In this document: one piece after another, positions 1 to 5,655 of the stretch | Numbering within the stretch: the first letter of the stretch is position 1 | Layout: every line of letters starts with the position of its first letter | Source: Bryobacterales bacterium | GTDB taxonomy: Bacteria > Acidobacteriota > Terriglobia > Bryobacterales > Bryobacteraceae | Assembly (NCBI GenBank): GCA_003132865.1 | Contig: PKYZ01000352.1 | Span: forward strand, 12,400 to 18,055 | Direction: 5' to 3' | Length of the DNA: 5,656 nt | The notes under the pieces: generated by a model | The model's database searches: none | Seen by the model: the letters and a program-made list of their open reading frames with translations, nothing else | Told to the model about the DNA's origin: nothing | Position numbers and translations under genes: made by a program

Positions 1-1
1 G

Positions 2-1471
2 GAGGGCAGATGGCGCCACATCTCGACGGCCGACGGCTTGGAGCACGATATGATTCTGGCGGTGGCCACGATCAAGCCGGATGAAATCTGGGTGGGCTAT
101 TGGTTTTCCGGCAGGGTCACCCGCATACGCGTGCATGGCGAACATCTTTCGATGACCCACTATGGACCCGAACAGGGTCTTCGCGGAGAAATGAGCTACT
201 TCCTCGCTTTCGACGCGGCCGGGCGGCTTTGGTCCGGATCGGACCAAGGCGTACGTGTTTGGAATGGAGAGCATTGGACTCAATATGACCAGAACGACGG
301 TCTGATTTGGAACGACTGCGACCTGGGCGCTTTCGCGGCGGAGCCCGATGGAACAGTCTGGATCGGCACCAGTGGCGGCCTGGGGCGCTTTCAGCCACGC
401 CGGACTGAGCGTGCCGCGCGGCCTCCTTCGGCCGTATTCACAAAACTCATTCTGGGAAACCGCACGGTTGAAGCCGCCCGCTACGTCTCCATCGATCACC
501 GATCGAACTCCCTGACGGCTCAATACTCAGCGCTGACTTTCGCCCACGAAGCTTCCATCCTGTTCCGGTACCGGCTGGAACCGCTCTCTGGCGATTGGCG
601 GGAAACGCCGCTACACGAGATGCAGTTTCCCGGATTGCCGCCCAACGATTACCGGCTGGAGGTGGAAGCGCGTGATGTTGGGAGCCAATGGAGTAAACAG
701 CCGGCCGTGTTCGCTTTTGAAATCCAGCCGCCGTGGTGGCGCGCCTGGTGGTTTTGCGCCTTCATCGCCACCGCCGCTGCAATGCTGGTTCGAATGGTTT
801 GGCGCTGGCGAGTGTTGCAACTGATGCGCCGCCAGAAGGAACTGGAGCGCGCGGTCACCGCACGCACGCAGGAACTCCGGCAGGAGAAGCAGGACCTGCT
901 GGCGGCGCGCGAGGCTCTTCGCGAGCGAGCCATTAAGGATGGGCTGACGGGACTGTTCAACCGCCGCGCATTTTTCGATATTTTGGAGAGGGAATTCGCC
1001 AGGATTGGGCGTCAAAGCGGCTCGCTTGCGTTCATCATGGCGGATCTGGACCTGTTCAAGAAAATCAACGATACCTACGGGCACCTGGCAGGCGATGCGG
1101 TTCTGCAAGAATGCGCGCGCCGTATTCTGGCTTCGGTGCGGACCTACGACAGCGTGGGGCGGTACGGAGGAGAGGAACTCGTAATCTTAATGCCCGAGTG
1201 CGGTCTGGAAGAAGCGGCCGAGCGGGCCGAACAAGTGCGGCGAGCTATCGCGCAGCAGCCTATTGCCACGCCGGCAGGCACGATATCGGTGACCTGCAGC
1301 TTTGGGGTCAGCGCGGCCACCAGTCTGGCAACAAAGTCGGAGGAGCTGGTGCAGTCGGCTGACCGGGCGCTCTATTGCGCGAAAGAGCGTGGGCGAAACT
1401 GCGTCGTGGTTTTTCCCGCGGCTGCTGCCCTTATGGGAGTGGAAGAAATCACCGAAACAAGCTCCCGCTGA
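2..1471 (+). CDS. Membrane sensor diguanylate cyclase: propeller repeats, Y_Y_Y domain, TM helix, coiled coil, GGDEF (5' end missing)
   Basis: The frame is open to the left edge, so this is the C-terminal part of a larger protein; the TTG at base 38 is not a credible start. Counting that TTG as residue 1, three two-component-regulator propeller blades are visible, each ending in a W-x-G strand (W18-V-G, W65-S-G, W108-I-G). A Y_Y_Y immunoglobulin-like domain follows at about 150-229, then the usual PPWWRAWW lead into one membrane helix (about 237-255) and a signalling coiled coil (about 257-300). The GGDEF domain begins at D301-x-LTGLFNRR and has metal-site D336 in DLDLFKKIND, the signature GGEEL at 377-381, and an RTYD inhibitory I-site at 368-371 with the standard five-residue spacing. 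It should make c-di-GMP in the cytoplasm in response to a periplasmic ligand and be product-inhibited. Leu replaces Phe in GGEEF, so activity is likely but not certain. The ligand is unknown. Relatives with histidine kinase output instead of GGDEF are common. Confidence 0.93.
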   Translation, partial: EGRWRHISTADGLEHDMILAVATIKPDEIWVGYWFSGRVTRIRVHGEHLSMTHYGPEQGLRGEMSYFLAFDAAGRLWSGSDQGVRVWNGEHWTQYDQNDGLIWNDCDLGAFAAEPDGTVWIGTSGGLGRFQPRRTERAARPPSAVFTKLILGNRTVEAARYVSIDHRSNSLTAQYSALTFAHEASILFRYRLEPLSGDWRETPLHEMQFPGLPPNDYRLEVEARDVGSQWSKQPAVFAFEIQPPWWRAWWFCAFIATAAAMLVRMVWRWRVLQLMRRQKELERAVTARTQELRQEKQDLLAAREALRERAIKDGLTGLFNRRAFFDILEREFARIGRQSGSLAFIMADLDLFKKINDTYGHLAGDAVLQECARRILASVRTYDSVGRYGGEELVILMPECGLEEAAERAEQVRRAIAQQPIATPAGTISVTCSFGVSAATSLATKSEELVQSADRALYCAKERGRNCVVVFPAAAALMGVEEITETSSR

Positions 1472-1516
1472 GGCGTGGGCTAACATAATTGAGACGGCCG
1501 GCGGCCAGTGGCGCCT

Positions 1517-2896
1517 TCAATCTTCGCGCACGGCCAGCGTCAGGCACTCTTCCAGGGTATCCAACGCGAAGTCGCATTGGTCGCGCGTGATGATCAGCGC
1601 GGGGCTGAGCCGCAAGGTATTGTCACCGGCGCCCAGAATAAGCAGTCCGCGTTCGAAGGCCAGATCCACCACGCGGTCGCGCAACTCCGGCGCTTTGGTC
1701 TTGGACTGCTGATCGCGCACCAGCTCGATGCCCAGCATCAGGCCCAGCCCGCGCACCTCGCCCACGATGGGGAAGCGCGCCGGCCAATCCCGCATGCGCG
1801 ACATCAGGTGCGCGCCCATGCGCGCGGCGTTATCGATCAGCTCCCGCTCCAGCAACTCGATGGTCACCAGCGCCGCGGCGCAGGCCACCGGATTCCCGCC
1901 GAAAGTGGAGGCGTGCGCGCCGGGGCCCCAGCGCATCAGGTCCGCGCGCGCTACTGTGGCTCCCAGCGGCAGCCCGCTGGCGATGCCCTTGGCCACCGTC
2001 ATGATATCGGGCGTAAGTTGGAAATGGTCGGAAGCCCACATCTTGCCGGTGCGGCCCATGCCGGATTGCACTTCGTCGCAAACCAGCAGGATGCCATGTC
2101 TCTCCGCGATGCGCACCAGCTCATCGAAAAACTTCTGCGGCGGGACGATGTAGCCGCCTTCGCCCTGCACCGGTTCGATGACAATCGCCGCTACTTCCTC
2201 GGCCGGCGCAATGGTCTTCAGCAACGTGTCTTCGATAAACTTCGCGCACTCCACCGCGCAGTTAGCGGGCGTCTGGCCGAACGGGCAGCGATAGCAGTTG
2301 GGATAAGGGGCGTGCACCACGCCCGGCACCAACGGTCCAAAGCCGCGGCGCTGCACGTCCTTGCGTGCGGTGAGCGACAGGGCGCCCAGGGTGCGGCCGT
2401 GGAAGGCGCCAAAGAAAGCGATGAACTTGTCGCGGCCGGTCGAGTAGCGCGCCAGCTTCATGGCGCCCTCGACGGCTTCCGCGCCCGAGTTGCAGAACGA
2501 AACGCGCCGCTCCACTCCGCCCGGCGCGAGTGAGCCGAGCTTCTCCGCCAGATCCACCAGGGCTTCGTAATAGAAATCGGTCCCCGACATGTGGATCAGA
2601 TTGCCGGCCTGCTCCCGGATGGCTTCGACCACGCGCGGATGGCAGTGGCCGGTGGCCACCACGGCGATGCCTGCATTGAAATCCAGGAAACGGTTTCCGT
2701 CCACGTCCTCGACGATGGCGCCTTCGCCGCGGCGGGCTACCAGCGGATAGCCGCGCGTGTAGGACGGCGAAACGGAACGATGGTCGCGCGCAATCACTTC
2801 CTGTGCGCGGGGTCCGGGCAGAGGCCCGATAAGATGTGGCAGATCGTGCCGCATCGGCCGGATCGCCTCCATTTCCAGAGCGGCGGTCTTGGTCAT
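1517..2896 (-). CDS. Class III PLP-dependent aminotransferase (acetylornithine / 4-aminobutyrate aminotransferase family)
   Basis: Complete 459-residue fold-type I PLP enzyme, a normal length for the family. Visible signatures: NSGAEA at 136-141 (cofactor phosphate binding), AFHGRT around F165-H166 (aromatic stacking on PLP), E241 in EPVQGEGG, D274 in the CDEVQSG motif (pyridine nitrogen), K303 in TVAKGIASG (Schiff-base lysine), T331 in STFGGNP, and R429 in LRLSP (likely substrate carboxylate contact). It should move an amino group between an omega-amino or amino acid and a 2-oxo acid in the cytosol. The substrate cannot be read from sequence: GABA, ornithine, acetylornithine and lysine are all possible, and I recall archaeal relatives that act as amino acid racemases, so no gene symbol is given. 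Four cysteines at 201, 204, 213 and 217 form an unusual cluster. I chose ATG 2896 because AGAGG lies 7 bases upstream; the TTG at 2902 is only one base from it. No arginine or GABA pathway gene is adjacent. Confidence 0.95.
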   Translation of the reverse strand: MTKTAALEMEAIRPMRHDLPHLIGPLPGPRAQEVIARDHRSVSPSYTRGYPLVARRGEGAIVEDVDGNRFLDFNAGIAVVATGHCHPRVVEAIREQAGNLIHMSGTDFYYEALVDLAEKLGSLAPGGVERRVSFCNSGAEAVEGAMKLARYSTGRDKFIAFFGAFHGRTLGALSLTARKDVQRRGFGPLVPGVVHAPYPNCYRCPFGQTPANCAVECAKFIEDTLLKTIAPAEEVAAIVIEPVQGEGGYIVPPQKFFDELVRIAERHGILLVCDEVQSGMGRTGKMWASDHFQLTPDIMTVAKGIASGLPLGATVARADLMRWGPGAHASTFGGNPVACAAALVTIELLERELIDNAARMGAHLMSRMRDWPARFPIVGEVRGLGLMLGIELVRDQQSKTKAPELRDRVVDLAFERGLLILGAGDNTLRLSPALIITRDQCDFALDTLEECLTLAVRED

Positions 2897-2903
2897 ACGC
2901 AAA

Positions 2904-2908
2904 CCTCT
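2904..2908 (-). promoter_or_regulatory. Ribosome binding site of the aminotransferase gene
   Basis: On the minus strand AGAGG stands 7 bases before the ATG at 2896, which is standard spacing. It decides the start: the in-frame TTG at 2902 is one base from the site and cannot be used with it. Confidence 0.7.
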
Positions 2909-2957
2909 TTACAACTGAATTCTCTTGGGCCAACGGGTGCAGGCAGAGGTATTGCGG

Positions 2958-2973
2958 GGTTCTAATCGGAACC
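2958..2973. repeat. Inverted repeat GGTTC-N6-GAACC, possible operator
   Basis: GGTTCTAATCGGAACC is a perfect 5-base dyad with a 6-base spacer. It lies between the stop of the small gene at 3016 and the aminotransferase start at 2896, about 60 bases upstream of that start. No T-run follows it on either strand, so it does not look like an intrinsic terminator. Size and place would suit a dimeric repressor or activator site, but a 5-base half-site can arise by chance and I see no second copy in the window. Confidence 0.25.
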
Positions 2974-3015
2974 AAACAGACCGGGACGGCAGATGGAGGG
3001 CCGGGGTGACACACC

Positions 3016-3513
3016 TTATTGTATAACGGAAGTGCAGGGCTTATGCTTCGCCAATGTGGCGGCAATCCTGGCCTCCGCGTATTTGCGGCTTTTCGCGCGG
3101 AGCTGCAGGATGCGAATGCAGCGCGAGAACTCGCTCGAAAGCTTGCTCTGATAGCGGGACAGCTTGTCGAGCAGGTTGGGGCCTTCGAAATCGCGTATAT
3201 AGGCGCGCCCCAGCGCCATGTCCGGCGTGTCTTGCTGTTCGGCGCAAACTCTTATGTTCCCTTTCAGAATCTCGGTCTCCAAGTATAAGCACCCCCTGAT
3301 GCGGCACGAGATGTCGGCCATGAGTTCGACGATTTGGACTTCCGCATCCACCGGCTTCCAGTCAGCGCGAAGTTCTTCAACCAATTTGGTGTACCCGTCG
3401 GGGTCGGTCTTGGCGAGCAGTGCGGTAACCATGTCGTGAATTGGCGCGTAGCGCGCGGCGATGCTTTTGTCGTTCGTAAGGCGTAAAGCCGTGTCTTTCT
3501 GGGAATTCTTCAT
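3016..3513 (-). CDS. Small uncharacterised helical protein
   Basis: 165 residues from ATG 3513, which has GGAGG 7 bases upstream; the longer reading from TTG 3555 has no such support. No signal peptide, membrane helix or catalytic motif is visible. The protein is charged and probably all helical. Residues about 23-83 (API-DMV-ALLAKTDPDGY-KLVEELRADWKPVDAE, then a segment rich in paired charges) and about 110-155 (LLDKLSRYQSKLSSEFSR, ending in an Arg/Lys-rich tail) resemble, from memory, a large family of unannotated proteins in Acidobacteriota and Planctomycetota. Members of that family usually carry an extra N-terminal segment rich in Arg, Gly and Lys; here it is absent or replaced by about 20 residues. 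Function is unknown. It is on the same strand as the aminotransferase, 119 bases upstream, so read-through is possible but a shared function is not implied. Confidence is high for the gene and low for the family link. Confidence 0.85.
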   Translation of the reverse strand: MKNSQKDTALRLTNDKSIAARYAPIHDMVTALLAKTDPDGYTKLVEELRADWKPVDAEVQIVELMADISCRIRGCLYLETEILKGNIRVCAEQQDTPDMALGRAYIRDFEGPNLLDKLSRYQSKLSSEFSRCIRILQLRAKSRKYAEARIAATLAKHKPCTSVIQ

Positions 3514-3520
3514 TGTTCTG

Positions 3521-3525
3521 CCTCC
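3521..3525 (-). promoter_or_regulatory. Strong ribosome binding site of the small gene at 3016-3513
   Basis: GGAGG on the minus strand, 7 bases before the ATG at 3513. This is the best Shine-Dalgarno match in the window. It fixes the start at ATG 3513 and rejects the upstream in-frame TTG at 3555. Confidence 0.8.
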
Positions 3526-3532
3526 CGATTCG

Positions 3533-3561
3533 ATTGTAAATACCAAGCGCAACACTTGCCA
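3533..3561 (-). promoter_or_regulatory. Possible sigma-70-type promoter for the small gene at 3016-3513
   Basis: On the minus strand, TACAAT at 3538-3533 matches the -10 consensus at five of six positions. It is preceded at 17 bases by TGGCAA (3561-3556), a weak -35 matching three of six. Transcription would start near 3526, leaving a short leader that just contains the GGAGG. Position and spacing are right, but the -35 is poor. Confidence 0.4.
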
Positions 3562-3654
3562 TCCGCCGGAGGCCGCTTTTTGGCTGGAAGCCGCTGAAAT
3601 GAAAGCGCGCGGCCTTTATTTCTGCGCGTGTGACCGGCAGCGCGCGGGATTTGC

Positions 3655-3660
3655 GATATC
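3655..3660 (+). promoter_or_regulatory. Possible -10 element just upstream of the membrane protein gene
   Basis: GATATC, preceded by TGC as in an extended -10, ends nine bases before the ATG at 3670. If used, it would give an mRNA leader of only about 3-4 bases. The 20 bases before the ATG contain no Shine-Dalgarno sequence, which fits a leaderless or nearly leaderless start. No convincing -35 is seen. The match is partial, so this is tentative. Confidence 0.3.
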
Positions 3661-3669
3661 CTCGAACTT

Positions 3670-4062
3670 ATGGCGGATCGTCGTTTCAGCGATGTAGGCG
3701 GGACGTCCGGCGGACTCGGCGACTTCCTGCTGGGCTTCGCGTTGACCTGCGTGGGCGGATACCTGCTGACCAATCAAGTGATCGTGGCCGGCTCCTACTG
3801 GAACTTCTGGGGCGGCAACACTTTCGGCATCACGCTGATCCCGATGCTGATCGGCATCGGCTTGCTGTTCCGGGACGGCCGCAGCGTGATCGGCTGGCTG
3901 TTGACCGCCGCGGGTGCGCTGTTCATCGTGGCGGGCGTGCTCGCCAACCTGCACATCTATTTTCAGCCGACCAGCTTGTTCAATACCATCGTCATGCTGG
4001 TGCTGCTGGTGGGCGGCCTGGGGCTGATTGCGCGGGCCATGCGGCCGCATTCCACAAGCTGA
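3670..4062 (+). CDS. Small integral membrane protein with four predicted helices
   Basis: 130 residues. Four hydrophobic segments are visible: about 18-38 (FLLGFALTCVGGYLL), 50-67 (GITLIPMLIGIGLLF), 73-97 (IGWLLTAAGALFIVAGVLA) and 103-125 (LFNTIVMLVLLVGGLGLIA). It has a polar Gly/Ser/Asp/Arg N-terminus with no cleavable signal and a short basic tail. Between helices 1 and 2 is an aromatic loop (SYWNFWGGNTFG), and helix 3 ends in NLHIYFQPTSLFN; these read as the conserved parts, and I recall similar unannotated proteins from Acidobacteriota. No catalytic or transport motif is visible, so no function is assigned. ATG 3670 is the only in-frame start after the stop at 3631. No ribosome binding site precedes it. 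It is divergent from the small gene at 3513; the 156 bases between them must hold both promoters. Confidence 0.85.
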   Translation: MADRRFSDVGGTSGGLGDFLLGFALTCVGGYLLTNQVIVAGSYWNFWGGNTFGITLIPMLIGIGLLFRDGRSVIGWLLTAAGALFIVAGVLANLHIYFQPTSLFNTIVMLVLLVGGLGLIARAMRPHSTS

Positions 4063-4145
4063 AGCGCCGCGCTGGCAATCGGCACAATCCAAAGGCTTTA
4101 CTGGTCCGGTCAAAACAAAGCTACCGCTGGCGCTGTTGCGCACCG

Positions 4146-4151
4146 TATAAT
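4146..4151 (+). promoter_or_regulatory. Consensus -10 box TATAAT placed for a leaderless transcript
   Basis: A perfect TATAAT ends at 4151, leaving exactly six bases before the ATG at 4158. The normal distance from -10 box to transcription start would therefore put +1 at or within a base of the A of the start codon. No clear -35 lies 16-18 bases upstream; that stretch reads TACCGCTGG. Confidence 0.6.
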
Positions 4152-4157
4152 GGAGGG

Positions 4158-4430
4158 ATGGCAAGAGGTTGGGAAAGTAAATCGGTCGAGTCGCAGATCG
4201 AGGCGGCCGAGACTCAGGTCCGTCCCCCTTTCGATGAGCAAATTCCGGCGGAACGATTGGAACTGCTCCGAAAGAGGGAAACTTTGAATCTTTCTCGCAC
4301 CCGGGTCCTTCGGGAACTGGAAACGAGCCAGAATCCCCGATACCGGAATCTGATGGAAAAGGCGCTGGCGGATTTGAACTCCGAGCTAAGGCGTTTGGAA
4401 CGCGGCACCGTGCGCGCAGCGACTGCGTAA
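4158..4430 (+). CDS. Small charged helical protein (MARGWESKSVE type), unknown function
   Basis: 90 residues, starting MARGWESKSVESQIEAAE. It has no signal peptide, membrane segment or cysteine. Residues about 10-22 and 32-82 are rich in Glu, Arg, Leu and Lys with heptad-like spacing (ERLELLRKRETLNLSRTRVLRELE, then NLMEKALADLNSELRRLE), suggesting a helical hairpin or coiled coil. The MARGWESKSVE opening is one I recall from unannotated Acidobacteriota proteins; that is memory, not a search. ATG 4158 is chosen because the protein-like composition begins there and no other in-frame start is close. The frame stays open upstream to 3630, but that part is an out-of-frame reading of the membrane protein gene. 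GGAGGG abuts the ATG, too close for a normal Shine-Dalgarno, which fits the leaderless reading. It lies 95 bases after the membrane protein stop with its own promoter. Confidence 0.8.
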   Translation: MARGWESKSVESQIEAAETQVRPPFDEQIPAERLELLRKRETLNLSRTRVLRELETSQNPRYRNLMEKALADLNSELRRLERGTVRAATA

Positions 4431-4463
4431 AGCGTCCGCGAGCACACAGATCAGGTTAAGCGC

Positions 4464-4503
4464 GGCAGGTCAGTTGCGTCTGATTCTGCCCGAGGTTGTT
4501 TTG
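4464..4503 (+). terminator. Candidate intrinsic terminator after the small helical protein gene
   Basis: GGCAG (4464-4468) pairs with CTGCC (4486-4490) and TCAG (4470-4473) with CTGA (4480-4483), around a TTGCGT loop and a 1x2 internal loop. A T-rich stretch (TTGTTTT, 4497-4503) begins six bases after the stem. It sits 34 bases past the stop at 4430, between two convergent genes. The stem is broken and the T-run interrupted, so it is only moderately convincing. Confidence 0.4.
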
Positions 4504-4524
4504 TGCCCGCAAGCCATGCCCTCT

Positions 4525-5655
4525 TCACCGCGCCCAATATTGACTGAAACCGGCGTATTCCCAATCCATGTTTGCCAGGATCGTCCGCCGCAACTCCAAC
4601 ATGTCCACCGCGCCCAGCTTCCGGTAAACCATTCTTCCATCGGGAGCGATCAATGCAGTGTACGGCACGGTTGAGTCCCACTCCGGATCGAAGGCGCGCT
4701 TGAACGACGCCGTGTCGCCGGACGCGAACAGCAGATTGCGGCTGGTGGCGTGCTGCTTTTCGAGCACCTGCTGCACAGCGGCGCGCGCGCCGGGAGGGTT
4801 CGCGGCCACGGTGACCAGCTCGAAGCCCCGCACGCTGTACATCCGGTAGGTTGCCTCAATGCCGGCGAACTGCGCGATGCACGATTCGCACCGCGTGTCC
4901 CAGAAGCTGACCAGCGTCAGCTTCTTCGCCGGGTTCGCGCGCAGCTTCCTCAAGTCGTCAGCCGAAGCCAACTCCAGACTCACCGGCTTTTCTTCCAGCT
5001 TCCGGAGCGCCTCCAGCCTCTCGGCCTCTTTTTCTTTCCACTTGGTCGAGCAACCAAAAACGCCAGTGTGCGCGACCTCCACCGGCTTGCCCGCCAGCAC
5101 CGCGTCAATGGCATGGCGCGCATCCTGCGTCTTCACCAGTTCCATGCGGTAGCTGTTATCCACGCGGCCCTCGTAACGCAAGCGCCGGTCGCGGTCGAAG
5201 ACGAACACGTGCGGCGTAGCCTGCGGACCATACGCCCGCGCGACCGCCTGGGTTTCACCGTCGTAGAGATAAGGATAGGTCAGATGCTTGTACTCCGCCC
5301 GGATCTTCATCTCTTCGAGGGTGTCGCTCATATCCGAGGAATCCAGCTCGTCGATCCGGAGGGCCTCCGGAGCGTTCGGCTGGATGGCGACAACGGCCAC
5401 GCCTTTGTCGCGATACTCCTCGTATAGCCGCTGGATGCGCTGCTCGTAAAGCTGCGAGATCGGGCAGTGGTTGCATGTGAAGACAATCGCCAGGACCGGG
5501 CTGGCGGCATAATCGGCGAGCCGGTGTATCTTGCCGTCGACACCCGGCAGCGCAAAGTCCGGCGCCGCGGACCCTATCGGAAGTATGGGATGCTCCTGCG
5601 CGCCCCACGCCAGAGACGCAATCGCGACTAATAGTATTCTGACTCCTGATCTGTG
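4525..5655 (-). CDS. Exported tandem thioredoxin-fold protein: AhpC/TSA-type redoxin (CNHC) plus TlpA-like domain (CESC); extreme 5' end missing
   Basis: The frame is open to the right edge; 376 residues are visible. Residues 7-17 (ILLVAIASLAW) are the core of a signal peptide, with cleavage probable near 16-20, so the start should lie a few codons outside. Domain 1 (about 25-190) is a peroxiredoxin-like redoxin with CNHC at 61-64 and the cis-proline TP at 147-148 in the ATPHVFVFD segment. A linker holds GCSTKWK (C202) and a charged helix. Domain 2 (about 225-362) is thioredoxin/TlpA-like with CESC at 256-259 after FWDTR, and the cis-proline at 331 in TVPYTALIAPDG. It probably acts in the periplasm or at the cell surface as a thiol reductase or oxidoreductase; partner and direction are unknown. 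Arg replaces the usual Trp just before the second CxxC. The GTG at 5400 (residue 86) is not the start, since using it would delete the signal peptide and the first CxxC. It converges on the gene ending at 4430. Confidence 0.88.
   Translation of the reverse strand, partial: HRSGVRILLVAIASLAWGAQEHPILPIGSAAPDFALPGVDGKIHRLADYAASPVLAIVFTCNHCPISQLYEQRIQRLYEEYRDKGVAVVAIQPNAPEALRIDELDSSDMSDTLEEMKIRAEYKHLTYPYLYDGETQAVARAYGPQATPHVFVFDRDRRLRYEGRVDNSYRMELVKTQDARHAIDAVLAGKPVEVAHTGVFGCSTKWKEKEAERLEALRKLEEKPVSLELASADDLRKLRANPAKKLTLVSFWDTRCESCIAQFAGIEATYRMYSVRGFELVTVAANPPGARAAVQQVLEKQHATSRNLLFASGDTASFKRAFDPEWDSTVPYTALIAPDGRMVYRKLGAVDMLELRRTILANMDWEYAGFSQYWAR

Noticed and set aside
611..1108. A 165-codon minus-strand open frame opposite the sensor gene
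   Set aside because: It lies antisense to the Y_Y_Y, membrane and GGDEF parts of a clear coding frame, and has no motif of its own.
1472..1516. GGCC-GGC-GGCC as a terminator between the convergent genes ending at 1471 and 1517
   Set aside because: The stem is only four bases with a three-base loop and no T-run on either strand; GGCC repeats are expected by chance at this base composition.
1508..2533. A 341-codon plus-strand open frame opposite the aminotransferase
   Set aside because: It is the antisense of a gene with every class III aminotransferase motif. Its translation is rich in His, Gln, Arg and Ala, has no recognisable domain, and is typical of shadow frames in G+C-rich DNA.
2897..3015. 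A sigma-70 promoter for the aminotransferase gene
   Set aside because: TTGGTT is present on the minus strand, but at 16-18 bases there is no acceptable -10 (ATACCT or TACCTC), so no promoter is called.
2262..3065. A 267-codon minus-strand open frame overlapping the aminotransferase and the gap before it
   Set aside because: Same strand but another frame of the aminotransferase gene; Arg/Pro/Ser-rich with no fold signature, and it also overlaps the end of the well-supported gene at 3016.
3630..4157. N-terminal extension of the gene at 4158, giving a 266-residue protein
   Set aside because: The extension is an Arg/Gly/Asp-rich out-of-frame reading of the membrane protein gene. Protein-like composition, a consensus -10 box and the MARGWESKSVE start all point to ATG 4158.
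3616..4164. A 182-codon minus-strand open frame opposite the membrane protein gene
   Set aside because: Its His/Gln/Asp/Ala-rich translation is what the antisense of hydrophobic helices gives; no start signal or domain supports it.
4750..5427. A 225-codon plus-strand open frame opposite the redoxin gene
   Set aside because: Antisense shadow of the tandem redoxin; Arg/His/Leu-rich with no recognisable family.
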